Origin: Cyanobacteria bacterium SZAS-4
Lineage (GTDB): Bacteria; Cyanobacteriota; Vampirovibrionia; Obscuribacterales; Obscuribacteraceae
DNA: 64,000 bases
Assembly (NCBI GenBank): GCA_018266255.1
Contig: JAFEAT010000018.1
Span: forward strand, 1 to 64,000
Direction of reading: 5' to 3'
The notes under the pieces were generated by a model. It worked only from the letters and a program-made list of their open reading frames with translations, made no database searches and was not told the DNA's origin. This document shows, piece by piece, positions 53,031 through 63,051 of the stretch. The first letter of the stretch is position 1. Every line of letters starts with the position of its first letter. The translations under genes were made by a program, and so were the position numbers.

Positions 53031-55292
53031 ATGAGTACCATGACTGAAAATAAAAAAGCACATGCACATCGAAACAATGGTGGCAACACACATTCCAGCA
53101 GTCGCAGAGCGGCTATCCAAGCAATTCAATCTCGCGAGCCTGTAAACGCATCGGTTGATTACACGCGCAACACAGTTTCCGAAATCTACGGATCGAATGT
53201 TTTCAATCGCCACATCATGCGCACGATGTTGCCGAAACAGGTATACAAAGCCGTTCTTCGCTGTCTCGATCATGGCGAGCGCTTAGACGCCAATCATGCA
53301 GACATCGTCGCCAACGCCATGAAAGATTGGGCAATCTCCAAAGGCTGCTCACACTTCACTCACTGGTTCATGCCGATGACCGGATTGACCGCTGAAAAGC
53401 ACGATTCGTTCCTCGTCTCTGGTGGCGATGAAGGTCTGGCAATCCTCGAATTTTCCGGCAAAGTCTTGATTCAAGGTGAGCCTGACGCCTCGAGCTTCCC
53501 TTCTGGTGGCATACGTTCAACGTTCGAAGCACGCGGCTACACTGGTTGGGATCCGACCAGCCCAGCTTTCATTATGGAAAGCACCAACGGCAAAACACTC
53601 TGTATTCCAACAGTGTTCTGTTCGTTCAGTGGACAAGCGCTCGACAAAAAGACACCACTTTTGCGCTCACTCGAAGCAATCAACAAGCAAGCAACTAGAA
53701 TGTTGCACCTGCTCGGAAACAAAGACGTAAAGCGCGTTATCTGCACAGTTGGACCAGAACAAGAATATTTCTTGATCGACGAAGCCTTCTATCTGCAACG
53801 CCCAGACTTGATCAATTCAGGACGCGCGCTATTCGGCGCTAAGCCTCCTAAAGGTCAGGAGATGGAAGACCACTACTGGGGTTCCATCAAAGAGCGCGTT
53901 CTCGCCTATATGATGGAAACAGAAAACGAGCTCTACAAGCTCGGTGTTCCTGTTAAAACCAGACACAACGAAGTTGCACCAGCGCAGTTCGAAGTTGCTC
54001 CAGTATTTGAGAGCAGCAACGTTGCTACCGACCACAATATGGTGCTCATGGAAGTCTTCCGTAAGACTGCTTTGAAGCATGGCTTGCGTTGCTTGTTCCA
54101 CGAAAAACCATTCAGTGGTGTCAACGGTAGTGGCAAGCACAACAACTGGTCGATGGCTGACGATGAAGGCAACAACCTTCTCGAGCCAGGAAAAACTCCT
54201 GAATCGAACACTCAGTTCATCGTCGTGTTGACTGCTGTAATCAGAGCCGTCAACAGATATGCCAAGCTGGTCCGCGCAAGCGTTGCATTTGCTGGAAACG
54301 ATCACAGACTTGGTGCTAACGAAGCACCACCTGCAATCATCAGCATCTTCCTTGGTGACAAACTGACAGAACTCGTTCAGGGAATCATCAAAGGTAAGAA
54401 TGACGATGGAAAACTTTCAGGTCGCACAATCGACTTCGGTGTTTCCACACTTCCTTCACTAGCTCGTGACGATTCTGACAGAAACAGAACTTCTCCTTTT
54501 GCTTTCACCGGCAATAAGTTCGAGTTCCGCGCAGTTGGAAGCAGCCAATCAATTGCATGGCCTAACACCATCCTCAATGCGATTGTTGCTGAATCACTCG
54601 ATTACATGGCAACAGAAATCGAGAAACTCACCAAATCTGGTACTGACCTGCACAAGGCAGTTGAACAAGTTGTCAAAGAAACCCTCAAGCAGAACGAAAG
54701 AATTCTGTTCAACGGCGACAACTACTCACAAGATTGGCACGATGAAGCTGAAAAGCGTGGTCTGCCAAACTTGAAGAGCACGATTGAAGCTCTGCCTGCG
54801 TTGACCGAAGACGAGTCGAAGAAGCTGTTTGCAAAATATGGCATTCTGCAAGAAGACGAACTCGACAGCCGCTACAACATCATGTTGGAAGGCTTCTGCA
54901 AGACTATCAACGTGGAAGCATTGTTGACCGCCAACATTGCCACCACAATGATTCTGCCAGCCGCTCTCGAATATCAAACAAGAGTTGCCACCACGATCGT
55001 TCAAACGAAGCAAGCTGTAAGTGGTATCAATCTGACATCACAAGAAGGCATGCTGCGCGAAGTGGCTGAAAAGGTCAACAAGTTGCGTGAAAACATCGAA
55101 TTGCTGGAGTCGCTCAGACACAGCAGCAAAGAAGATGAGCACGATGACCTCTACGCTCACGCCAAGTTCTATCAACACAAAGTCATCCCAGCGATGAACG
55201 ATGTGCGCACCATTGCCGATGAACTAGAACTGATCGTCGACGACGCGCTCTGGCCATTGCCGAAGTTCCGCGAAATGCTCTACATCTACTAA
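53031..55292 (+). CDS. glnN: Glutamine synthetase type III
   Basis: A 753-residue GSIII. The conserved N-terminal region IYGSNVFNRHIMRTMLPK is followed by the catalytic blocks GPEQEYFLID, RHNEVAPAQFEVAPVFE, KHGLRCLFHEKPFSGVNGSGKHNNWSM and RLGANEAPPAIIS. The enzyme joins ammonia to glutamate at the cost of ATP. GSIII is the main nitrogen-assimilation enzyme in several lineages, including many cyanobacteria and their non-photosynthetic relatives. A strong terminator follows. No PII or NtcA site was identified by eye. Confidence 0.97.
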   Translation: MSTMTENKKAHAHRNNGGNTHSSSRRAAIQAIQSREPVNASVDYTRNTVSEIYGSNVFNRHIMRTMLPKQVYKAVLRCLDHGERLDANHADIVANAMKDWAISKGCSHFTHWFMPMTGLTAEKHDSFLVSGGDEGLAILEFSGKVLIQGEPDASSFPSGGIRSTFEARGYTGWDPTSPAFIMESTNGKTLCIPTVFCSFSGQALDKKTPLLRSLEAINKQATRMLHLLGNKDVKRVICTVGPEQEYFLIDEAFYLQRPDLINSGRALFGAKPPKGQEMEDHYWGSIKERVLAYMMETENELYKLGVPVKTRHNEVAPAQFEVAPVFESSNVATDHNMVLMEVFRKTALKHGLRCLFHEKPFSGVNGSGKHNNWSMADDEGNNLLEPGKTPESNTQFIVVLTAVIRAVNRYAKLVRASVAFAGNDHRLGANEAPPAIISIFLGDKLTELVQGIIKGKNDDGKLSGRTIDFGVSTLPSLARDDSDRNRTSPFAFTGNKFEFRAVGSSQSIAWPNTILNAIVAESLDYMATEIEKLTKSGTDLHKAVEQVVKETLKQNERILFNGDNYSQDWHDEAEKRGLPNLKSTIEALPALTEDESKKLFAKYGILQEDELDSRYNIMLEGFCKTINVEALLTANIATTMILPAALEYQTRVATTIVQTKQAVSGINLTSQEGMLREVAEKVNKLRENIELLESLRHSSKEDEHDDLYAHAKFYQHKVIPAMNDVRTIADELELIVDDALWPLPKFREMLYIY

Positions 55293-55312
55293 GTAGAGCG
55301 TCCGATAAATCC

Positions 55313-55349
55313 AGAAGAGGGCGGCAGATATGTTGCCCTCTTTTATTTG
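55313..55349 (+). terminator. Rho-independent terminator after glnN
   Basis: AAGAGGGC (55315-55322) pairs with GCCCTCTT (55335-55342), followed by TTATTTGG. It lies 23 bases after the glnN stop. Confidence 0.85.
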
Positions 55350-55460
55350 GTGTATATTTCTATGTGCGTGTAGTACATAGAAAGTGAGCAGGTTATTTTT
55401 AGGCGCTTTGGTGACTTTATAGTCACCACCTTTAGTGCAAATCTGAACTGTGCATTTTCT

Positions 55461-56915
55461 GTGACGCTCCGTTCTGCGGCGCTTCTTTCTGCTGCCCTTT
55501 TAACCGGCTGTTCAGTTCCAGAAGAAGGCTACGTCAAGCCGCGGCAAGAAGTAGTGAAACTGACGGATAACGGAAATTACCTTCAAGCGGAAGAAAAATT
55601 GGTTCCGCTTATCAAAGTAATGAAGTCCAAGAAAGCCAAATCGCTTGCTAACACCATGCAGCAGCTTGCATGGGTTTATGTACTTGATGGGAAATACAAA
55701 GAAGCTGAAGAACTCGCTTCGAGTGCGAAATTCCAACACGACAAACAAAATGCTGACGATATTGAAAGCAAAATTTTGGACAACTACACCCTGGGCACCA
55801 TTTATGTAAAACAGGGCAAATACGATCTGGCTGAACCACTTTTGCGCGAAGCGATCCAACTGCGACGCGACACGCTCAAGAAAGACGCACCAGAGCCTGA
55901 AGCGAAAATTGTCGAGGCACCGCGGCTGGCATCACTTGAACTCGAACTTGGCACCATGGAGTTCGAAGCAGGTCAGTATAAGGTTGCCGAAACCCAACTG
56001 AATGATGCAGTAAAATCAGCAGAGGCCGATGCGCTTGCTAAAAAGACTAACGCCGCTCCAATTCTCGCCGTCGCTCTGGAGCAAGTGGCTCTTGTCTATC
56101 AGGCAAATGGAAAATATAGTGATGCTGAGATTGTCTGCAACAGGGGCTTGCGCATGATCCACGACTCGATCGGCATGAAGACTCCGCAAGTTATTTTTGC
56201 CTGCAACAACTTGATGTCGATTTACAGCGATCAGCATCGCTACCAGGAAGTGGAACGTTTGGTGAAATCGATCTGGCACGAGGAGAATGCAATTTTCCGC
56301 GTCGGGCATCCGGAAGTTTTGCGCTCGAAATTGTTGAACATGACGAGCTTCTCTCGCAATCACCCAGAATTGACGCCAGCCCAAGTTGAATCTGTATACG
56401 ATCACCTGATCGCCGAATACGTCGAACAATATGGTTCTGAGAGTTCGCAGCTGATCGCGCCCTACCAGTCTGCAGGCGAGTACGAACTCTCAATCGGCGA
56501 TTTTGCCAAAGCCGAGACTACATTTCGGGCTGCCCTGGCTCTGGCTCGGCAAACTTTGAAAGACAATCATCCTCGAACGATTAGCATCTTGAACTCGCTT
56601 GCCATGACACTCGGATTCAAAGGTCTGACAGACAAATCGAAGTCAGATTTGGACGAGGCGAAAAAGCTGGTTCGAGAAGCGATTGCGAAGCAGGACGATT
56701 CGCTGCCCGCAGACCATCCGACACGGGCAAGAAGTCTTGGCATTTTGGCGAGTGTTCTAGCGCTCAGTGGTGACAATCAAGGCGCCTACGACACATACCA
56801 GAAATACTTTGTCGCTGCGAAGAAGGCGACTTACGAGGATCCGATGGAGCGGCTTCGGTTCATGAAAAACTATCAGGCCCTGGTAGCGAAAACTGGTCCG
56901 AAACGACTGGGCTAA
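55461..56915 (+). CDS. TPR lipoprotein
   Basis: A 484-residue protein from the GTG at 55461. The signal peptide ends in the lipobox LLTGC, so it is an outer- or inner-membrane lipoprotein. The rest consists of kinesin-light-chain-type TPR units (KYDLAEPLLREAIQLRRDTL; KYSDAEIVCNRGLRMIHDSI; DFAKAETTFRAALALARQTL). It probably acts as a protein-binding scaffold in the envelope. Confidence 0.85.
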   Translation: MTLRSAALLSAALLTGCSVPEEGYVKPRQEVVKLTDNGNYLQAEEKLVPLIKVMKSKKAKSLANTMQQLAWVYVLDGKYKEAEELASSAKFQHDKQNADDIESKILDNYTLGTIYVKQGKYDLAEPLLREAIQLRRDTLKKDAPEPEAKIVEAPRLASLELELGTMEFEAGQYKVAETQLNDAVKSAEADALAKKTNAAPILAVALEQVALVYQANGKYSDAEIVCNRGLRMIHDSIGMKTPQVIFACNNLMSIYSDQHRYQEVERLVKSIWHEENAIFRVGHPEVLRSKLLNMTSFSRNHPELTPAQVESVYDHLIAEYVEQYGSESSQLIAPYQSAGEYELSIGDFAKAETTFRAALALARQTLKDNHPRTISILNSLAMTLGFKGLTDKSKSDLDEAKKLVREAIAKQDDSLPADHPTRARSLGILASVLALSGDNQGAYDTYQKYFVAAKKATYEDPMERLRFMKNYQALVAKTGPKRLG

Positions 56916-57012
56916 TCAACGATTCTGCTAAACTTCTAATGGCAGGCTCGTTAGTTCAACCGTCCAAAGATCCTGCTTGACATGACCTGTTCGTCATTTT
57001 GGTCAATCGCAC

Positions 57013-58974
57013 ATGGCATCGACTGACAACAATAAGGTAGTGCAGGGGCTTGTTGCGGTTCTGGTGCTTGGTGCTGCCTGCGCTTATTTGATGACGAATG
57101 GACCGACGGGCGTCAATCTCACCGCCTGGATGGAAGAACGCAAAGCTGTCGTGTCCGAGTTGCGGCAGATTGAATCGTCTTTTCGTGACGCAGAGATTGC
57201 CCAGCAAAGTTACATAGGCACCGGCAATGATGCCTACATGGAACAGTTCAAACAGTTCATTCGCACCGGAAACGCTCAACTATTTAAACTGCGCAACGAC
57301 CATGGCGAAGCATACGGCGATAAGTTCCGCCCACTGGAACAGCGACTGCAAGCGCTGAGCGAACAGTTGAGAATCAGTGCGGAAGCCCGTAAACAGCAGG
57401 GTGAGAAAGCTGCGCGCGATCTCTACATGACCTCTCGCGAATATCGAGAGCGCATGAAGCTGTGGAAAGACATCAATGATTCCGAACAGTTTGAACTGTC
57501 ACTGCTCGAAAATAAAGCCACTAAGGATGGTGACGCTCTAAGTTACGTTCGATATGTTTGCTTTATCTTCATCGGTCTAATGCTCTTTGGTCTGTGGATT
57601 GTTCTAGGCTCACGCCAACCGGCCCTTAAGGATGCCGAAGAGAAGAATCGTTTGCTAGTAGCTGAATTGGAAGCTGCTAAAACTCAATTGGATCGTTTGG
57701 CCAACATCGACTTTCTCACTGAAGTTCTGAACATTCGCGGATTGCAAACGGTTTTGCCGATTGAAGAGAATCGCACTGGTCGCGTCGGTGGACAGCTTGT
57801 TGCCGTACTTATAAACGTAGACAATTTCCGCAAAATCAATGAAAGCCTTGGACACGCAGTTGGAGACGTGGTGTTGAAGGAACTAGCCAAGCGTGTTGGT
57901 GGCACGTTGCGACCATCAGACCACGTTGCGCGTGTTGGCGGCGACGAGTTCTTAATCATTTTGCCTGACACGCAATTGGCTTATGCAATGCGAGTCGCGG
58001 AAAGAATTCGTTTAGCAATTTCGGAATCACCACTGCGCTGCTCATCGGAATCGATCAGCATTACGGTAAGCATGGGCGTTGCTACATTGCCACCAAAAAT
58101 CACTTCAATTGAAGAAGTTTTGCAGGTGACTCGATCTGCTCTGAAGCGCAGCAAGACTGCCGGAAAGAACCGTGTTTCACTGGCGCGGGAAGGCACCTCT
58201 CCGGAGCCAGATGCTGGACCAGCAACCAGAGACATCGTTGAAATTTTGTGTGACGGCAAAGATTTCCGCACCGTATTCCAACCTATCATCGACCTCGGCA
58301 CAGACAAAGTGAGCGGCTATGAAATGTATAGCCGCGGTCCGGATGGTGCTTTCGAGAGCCCGGCAGACTTTTTCAGAGTGTGCGTTGAGAACAACGTTCT
58401 TACGACCGTCGACATTTTGTGCTTGAAGTTGTGCATCGCGGCCACAGCAAATACCGGTAATCAACTGCGTTTCCACATCAATCTTTTCCCAAGCACTATT
58501 TTAGATACTCCGATTGACAATCTTCTGGCGCTGTTCCCGACTGACAGAACGGGAAAATCGTTCTGCGTGGAAATTAGTGAGCAGCAATTCGTTGGTGACC
58601 CAGGATATTTGCGAGATCATGTCAACGCCTTGAAACAAGCGGGCATTCTAGTAGCGATCGACGACGTCGGTTTCGGCCGCAGCTCACTGGAAAGCTTGAT
58701 TTTGCTCGAGCCAGACCTCGTTAAAGTCGACAGAAAGTACGTAAGCGGAGTCTCGCGAGAACCTGCCAAAGCACGTCTTCTGAAGCGTGTCGTGAATGTA
58801 GCGAAATCGCTCGGCGCTGAGATCGTCGCAGAAGGTATCGAAGTCAAAGATGACCTGCCGATTCTGAAAGAGATCGGAGTGCACTACGGTCAGGGATATT
58901 ATTGGGGCGACTTGCTGGAAGTCTTGCCATCGAGCACCACACCGAAACCGGCATTCCAACCCGAAAAGCGCTAG
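57013..58974 (+). CDS. CHASE3-GGDEF-EAL-like signalling protein
   Basis: A 653-residue membrane protein. Two transmembrane helices (about 8-30 and 175-197) enclose a CHASE3-like periplasmic sensor. The GGDEF domain has an intact GGDEF at 309-313, so it should make c-di-GMP. The EAL domain has EMY at 437-439 instead of EAL, but keeps Asp550-Asp551 (AIDDVGFG), VKVD, AEGIE and the Gln in YGQGYYWG. Phosphodiesterase activity may be reduced, or the domain may act as a c-di-GMP sensor. It lies 19 bases before the next gene, so the pair may be co-expressed. Confidence 0.9.
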   Translation: MASTDNNKVVQGLVAVLVLGAACAYLMTNGPTGVNLTAWMEERKAVVSELRQIESSFRDAEIAQQSYIGTGNDAYMEQFKQFIRTGNAQLFKLRNDHGEAYGDKFRPLEQRLQALSEQLRISAEARKQQGEKAARDLYMTSREYRERMKLWKDINDSEQFELSLLENKATKDGDALSYVRYVCFIFIGLMLFGLWIVLGSRQPALKDAEEKNRLLVAELEAAKTQLDRLANIDFLTEVLNIRGLQTVLPIEENRTGRVGGQLVAVLINVDNFRKINESLGHAVGDVVLKELAKRVGGTLRPSDHVARVGGDEFLIILPDTQLAYAMRVAERIRLAISESPLRCSSESISITVSMGVATLPPKITSIEEVLQVTRSALKRSKTAGKNRVSLAREGTSPEPDAGPATRDIVEILCDGKDFRTVFQPIIDLGTDKVSGYEMYSRGPDGAFESPADFFRVCVENNVLTTVDILCLKLCIAATANTGNQLRFHINLFPSTILDTPIDNLLALFPTDRTGKSFCVEISEQQFVGDPGYLRDHVNALKQAGILVAIDDVGFGRSSLESLILLEPDLVKVDRKYVSGVSREPAKARLLKRVVNVAKSLGAEIVAEGIEVKDDLPILKEIGVHYGQGYYWGDLLEVLPSSTTPKPAFQPEKR

Positions 58975-58992
58975 ACACTCAAGGGGACATTC

Positions 58993-60123
58993 GTGGACGA
59001 AGATAAAACTAAAGAAGGGCATCCTTCCACAGACCCGAGCGATCCAGCAGTAGGCCCCGCTGCTGGTTATGTGTTTGGAATATCTCCAGAAACAGCGTCT
59101 GATCCGGCGACATCCGACGCGACCAACCCCGGAGCAATGACATCTGACTCCACATCCGCACCAGCGCCACCTGAACCACCCAAGGAGTCGTATGCGAATC
59201 TGCCCTCCACCAATTTACCTGCGGTAGTTTTATCGAAGTCTACCGAAGCTACGATATCTAAATCTTCGCCCGCTAAAAACGCTGGTGCTGCCGGCGGTGC
59301 TAGTGGTGGAACTGGTAGTGCTGCAGCCGGTGGTGCTGCAGCCGGTGGTACTGCAGCCGGTGGTGCTGCAGCCGGCGGTACTGCAGCCGGTGCCGGTGTC
59401 CAGGTAGCTAAATCCGATAAGTTTGCTGTAGACGAGGTCGTTACATTTGGCTGGAAAGCAATGTTGCAATATTTCTGGCCGCTGACTGGCGTACTTACTT
59501 GTAATTGCTTAGTTGCGAGTGTGCCAGTGATCACTTCGTTGGTGCTCACCTATCTCGTCCCTAGCAGCGCTGGAACAACACTTCTCTCCGCAGTGGTTAA
59601 CCTCGTCGGCGGATTGGTCGGACTTGTAATGTCGCTCGGCGTGTTCAATTTGTACCTCAGAATAGTCGATGGTGACACCATAACGGTGCGAGATGTTTAT
59701 TCGAAATACAAGCGCACATGGAATTTCTGCCTTGCCGGTTTTGTCTACGGATTCATGGTGGCAGCTGGATACATTTGCTTGATTCTGCCTGGTATCTACT
59801 TGCAGCTCCGCTTCCAGTTTTACCCCTACTTTATTCTCGATTCGGATGCGTCGCCGATCACCTCGCTGAAAGCCAGTTGGGCTATCACTAAAGGTGCGAC
59901 TGCAGAACTTTTCTTTCTTTGGATAGTCAATTACTTTATTATCTGGGTTGGCACATTGTGTTTACTTCTTGGAATATTTCCAGCGCAGATGGTCCAGAAC
60001 ATCGCGTTGGCAAAGACTTACCGTGCGCTGCGAAAGAATACTCCGCTCAGTGAGATGCCACCAGGTTTGATGCCTGTAGCGTTAATCTCCGACACTGAGC
60101 CACCTCCGCAGCTCGCTGTCTGA
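58993..60123 (+). CDS. Membrane protein with Ala/Gly repeat linker
   Basis: A 376-residue protein from a GTG at 58993. Residues 1-140 are a Ser/Thr/Pro/Ala/Gly-rich cytoplasmic region ending in a near-perfect AAGGTAAGGAAAGG array. Residues about 150-340 form a six-helix membrane domain with ILPGIYLQLRFQFYPYFILD and LKASWAITKG, which resembles the DUF975/Gdpd-like membrane family. The DNA of the linker is itself a tandem repeat. Its role is not known. Confidence 0.75.
   Translation: MDEDKTKEGHPSTDPSDPAVGPAAGYVFGISPETASDPATSDATNPGAMTSDSTSAPAPPEPPKESYANLPSTNLPAVVLSKSTEATISKSSPAKNAGAAGGASGGTGSAAAGGAAAGGTAAGGAAAGGTAAGAGVQVAKSDKFAVDEVVTFGWKAMLQYFWPLTGVLTCNCLVASVPVITSLVLTYLVPSSAGTTLLSAVVNLVGGLVGLVMSLGVFNLYLRIVDGDTITVRDVYSKYKRTWNFCLAGFVYGFMVAAGYICLILPGIYLQLRFQFYPYFILDSDASPITSLKASWAITKGATAELFFLWIVNYFIIWVGTLCLLLGIFPAQMVQNIALAKTYRALRKNTPLSEMPPGLMPVALISDTEPPPQLAV
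59325..59395 (+). repeat. Tandem 15-base coding repeats
   Basis: GCAGCCGGTGGTGCT and its variants (GGTACT, GGCGGTACT) repeat about five times and encode the Ala/Gly linker of the 58993-60123 protein. This type of array is prone to slip, so its copy number may vary between strains. Confidence 0.7.
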
Positions 60124-60400
60124 CTACAGCGCGCTTGCTTTGAATTATCAGCCTGAACTTGAACGATGCGGGTGCAGAAGCCGACTCGCGGAGCCGTCGA
60201 CCTTCGGCGCTTCTAGTTAATAGATCGCTATTATCTTCTGTAACTCAACCCCAGCCGGGGTTGCCATGAGGTGCGTGTGATTGGAAATTGAACTTTGGTG
60301 GCAAAATATGTTTGTAGGCGAGGCACATTTCCTCGAAGCCGTCGTCTACCAGTACATTGAGCACTTCAAGAGTAGTGCCGAGAACTTAAGGTCCAGAGAA

Positions 60401-60862
60401 ATGAAGCGATTTTTGCTGGTTTTCATTCCATTTTTGGCTGTCGGTCACGTTTTCTCGCAGTCCGGAAATGCCTCACCTGCTGATAATGCGAGCACTTCTG
60501 CGAACTCCAGTGCCGCTAACAAACCGTATGGTCAATACGGCTCGCATTTAGAACCGATTTTGAAAACGATCAATGCGAGTCCTGACCAGCGCGACAAAAT
60601 CTCGGCTGTGGTCAATGAGTTCAAGCCGAAAATTGAACCTAGCATTATCAAGTACCACGAAAAGCGCGACCAATTTTTGCAATCGATGATCAGCGGAAAG
60701 GCTTCGGAAGACATCATGTCGAAGCAAGATGAGATGAATCAGCTTTCCAGCCAAATCACCAGTCAGTATATGGTTATGAATTTGAAAGTGCGAAAGCTGC
60801 TCAAACCTGAGCAGGTTGAGCCTTACGAGAATTATCGAAAGAAGCAAGGCTGGGTTAAATAA
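60401..60862 (+). CDS. Secreted Spy/LTXXQ-like helical protein
   Basis: About 153 residues from the ATG at 60401, behind AGAGAA. A signal peptide (FLLVFIPFLAVGHVFS) is followed by a polar Ser/Asn/Ala stretch and then a long helical region (SPDQRDKISAVVNEFKPKIEPS.., KLLKPEQVEPYENYRKK). The pattern is like Spy/CpxP periplasmic chaperones (LTxxQ repeats, here with SPDQ and LKPEQ). The assignment is tentative. Confidence 0.6.
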   Translation: MKRFLLVFIPFLAVGHVFSQSGNASPADNASTSANSSAANKPYGQYGSHLEPILKTINASPDQRDKISAVVNEFKPKIEPSIIKYHEKRDQFLQSMISGKASEDIMSKQDEMNQLSSQITSQYMVMNLKVRKLLKPEQVEPYENYRKKQGWVK

Positions 60863-61709
60863 CAGCTCGGCTTGTTTGCGTTGCGTCGACTTCTGCGTCA
60901 TCGACGTTAGTCGTTTGAGCATTTTCCATGAGATAGGTGTCTCGAAGTTGCTGTGCGCTCAGGTCAAGACCGGCTTCCATACTGATTTTACGTACGACCA
61001 GGTTGACACCCGCTTGCGAAATTCTTCGTCTCTGCGGATTCAAAAACAACGCCTTTTCGTTCAAGCGCGTGAAGCGCTGCCGCCGTTGCTGTAACCATTG
61101 CTCCAGAGCCAGCTGCGTCACTTTATTCAAAACAATTGCACGCGGTGTTGAAGTGTCATTACCTCTCAAGCACAGCGTTCCCGTTGAAGCGATGTAGTCA
61201 TCGATATCTAGCAACGTGCAATCGATTGCTCTAATGCCTGTGGTGCCAAGCAACAGTGCAAGCGACTTGTGTTTGATTGAGGTGTTTGCCTCTGCTGCCA
61301 CCAAAAATTTCTGCACTTGCTCGTTTGAAAGTGCTTGCGGATTAGCCCCTGGAAGCTCATCGCGAACGATTGAAATCGGCTCCAGTCCTATATATTCATA
61401 GAATTCGCCGATGGTGGCAAGTGCCTTGCCAATCGTTGAAGGTCTTGCTTTCAAAAAATATTGCAAGTAATCGAGATAGTCGCTAACCGCTGCATCTTTC
61501 GCCTGACGCTCGGGAATCTCTGACACGTAACTGCGCTTAGAGTGGCTCAGGAAGCTGATGAATTGACTGAGGCGAGATCGCTGTGCGCGTCTTGCATGAG
61601 GAGAAGGCATTTGTGTTTTCAGAGCATTACTGTAGTTGCTGTATTGCTCTTGCAGATTCTCAATGAATTGCTTTTGGGAAATCTGTTGATTAGTAATAAG
61701 GGGCATCAA
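60855..61709 (-). CDS. Degenerate tyrosine recombinase
   Basis: A 284-residue XerC/D-like protein. The SAM-like N-terminal domain and the start of the catalytic domain are present (LLLGTTGIRAIDCTLLDIDDY with the first Arg). The second box is LSAQQLRDTYL, where the usual His is Gln, and the protein ends about 25 residues later without the LGH box or a nucleophilic Tyr. So it is truncated and very likely inactive. Its stop overlaps the end of the opposite gene at 60862. It may be an evolving accessory protein or a decayed recombinase. Confidence 0.75.
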   Translation of the reverse strand: MMPLITNQQISQKQFIENLQEQYSNYSNALKTQMPSPHARRAQRSRLSQFISFLSHSKRSYVSEIPERQAKDAAVSDYLDYLQYFLKARPSTIGKALATIGEFYEYIGLEPISIVRDELPGANPQALSNEQVQKFLVAAEANTSIKHKSLALLLGTTGIRAIDCTLLDIDDYIASTGTLCLRGNDTSTPRAIVLNKVTQLALEQWLQQRRQRFTRLNEKALFLNPQRRRISQAGVNLVVRKISMEAGLDLSAQQLRDTYLMENAQTTNVDDAEVDATQTSRAVI

Positions 61710-61874
61710 AAACTCGCGGTTCGGCTATCCGACTGGGTCGCGTCGACTATAAGTCACCGCAAATGCGATTGTCAAATGGTTCGCCCCGATCCCCAATTAG
61801 AGATCCTTTACTAGGCGTCAAAGGTCCAACTGGCTTGATTCTTGCCGGAGGATTTTGTAAATCCTTTGAGACGC

Positions 61875-62951
61875 TCAAGACTCTGCTGTTGGGGTTGCGT
61901 CTTCATTTAAGTCTGGATTTGTGGGCTTCAAATAGAATTCGCGAGCCAAAAATAAAATTGCGGAAGCAAGCGGCACTGCAATTACGGCTCCGGCTAATCC
62001 AAATAATGTGCCACCAATGAGCAATGAAAACAGGACTATGAGCGGATGCAAGTCGACGTTCTTGCCAATCAAATGCGGCACGATGAAATTACTTTCCAGC
62101 CATTGCTCAAATGCGAATAGTCCAAATGTAGCCAGACCCAGCATCGGCGATTGATTTGCTGCCACCACGATTGAAAAAACGCAAGTGATAATCGACCCGA
62201 CAAACGGCACGATGTTCATCAGTCCTGCAATCAATCCGAGGATGAGCGAATATTTGACTCGTAGCAAGGTCAATCCGGTGCCGAGTACCAGTGCAACGCA
62301 AACACTGACCAGCAGCTGTCCGCGCACGTATCCGCCCAGTCTCAGTTCAAGTGGTCGAATTAGTGAAGCCGCTTTCTCGCGACGCTCTTCAGGCAGCCAG
62401 AGAAGGAGATGCGGCCACATTTTGTCTGCTTCAATGACAAAGTATGAGGTCAAGAAAAGAATGAAAATGCCGTTCAAAATCGCTTCAAAAATATCTTGCG
62501 TAAAGTTGATCGTCTTGCCAATGGCTTTGGTTCCGATGTCCTTAGCCATGGTCGTGTAGTCCATATTGTTGACCGCATCAGCACCTGCGTAGTTGCCTGC
62601 GAAATTCTCCAGCTTGCTGACCGATTCAAGAACTTGTTTGATGTATTGCGGCGCCACCGAAAACAGCTGTTGTGCTTGCTCTTTGATCACTGGAATAAGT
62701 GAGATAGCAAGCACGACATAGACAATTGCGATGAGAATGTAGAGACCAATTACCGTGACTGTTCGAGGTATTTTCTTCGTTTCAAGAATTTCAGCAGCTG
62801 GTGCAATTGCAGATGCCAAAATGATTGCCATGAAGGTGCAAATCAATATGGATTGCACTTGAACGCACGCCCACAGCAAGAGCCCGGTCACGACAACCAT
62901 CGCGATTGTTTTCTTTATCAGCGTCAGTTTTTCAGCGGTATCGGGACTCAT
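61875..62951 (-). CDS. AI-2E/PerM family permease
   Basis: A 358-residue membrane protein with about eight helices and the family features: an early hairpin (LLLWACVQVQSILICTFMAIILASAIAP), a cytoplasmic/periplasmic segment, FLTSYFVIEADKMW, GYVRGQLLVSVCVAL and the last GLAGAVIAVPLASAILFL. Members are proposed to export small molecules or to act in osmotic adaptation. The function here is not specified. Confidence 0.9.
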   Translation of the reverse strand: MSPDTAEKLTLIKKTIAMVVVTGLLLWACVQVQSILICTFMAIILASAIAPAAEILETKKIPRTVTVIGLYILIAIVYVVLAISLIPVIKEQAQQLFSVAPQYIKQVLESVSKLENFAGNYAGADAVNNMDYTTMAKDIGTKAIGKTINFTQDIFEAILNGIFILFLTSYFVIEADKMWPHLLLWLPEERREKAASLIRPLELRLGGYVRGQLLVSVCVALVLGTGLTLLRVKYSLILGLIAGLMNIVPFVGSIITCVFSIVVAANQSPMLGLATFGLFAFEQWLESNFIVPHLIGKNVDLHPLIVLFSLLIGGTLFGLAGAVIAVPLASAILFLAREFYLKPTNPDLNEDATPTAES

Positions 62952-63051
62952 GCGATTATTCTTTCATGGAATCGAGAGTTTCTCACTTCGGGCGTGTATC
63001 TTTGATGGGTGTTTTGCGCCGCGTGAGTTTTCAAGGGAAGCCAGAGGTTGA

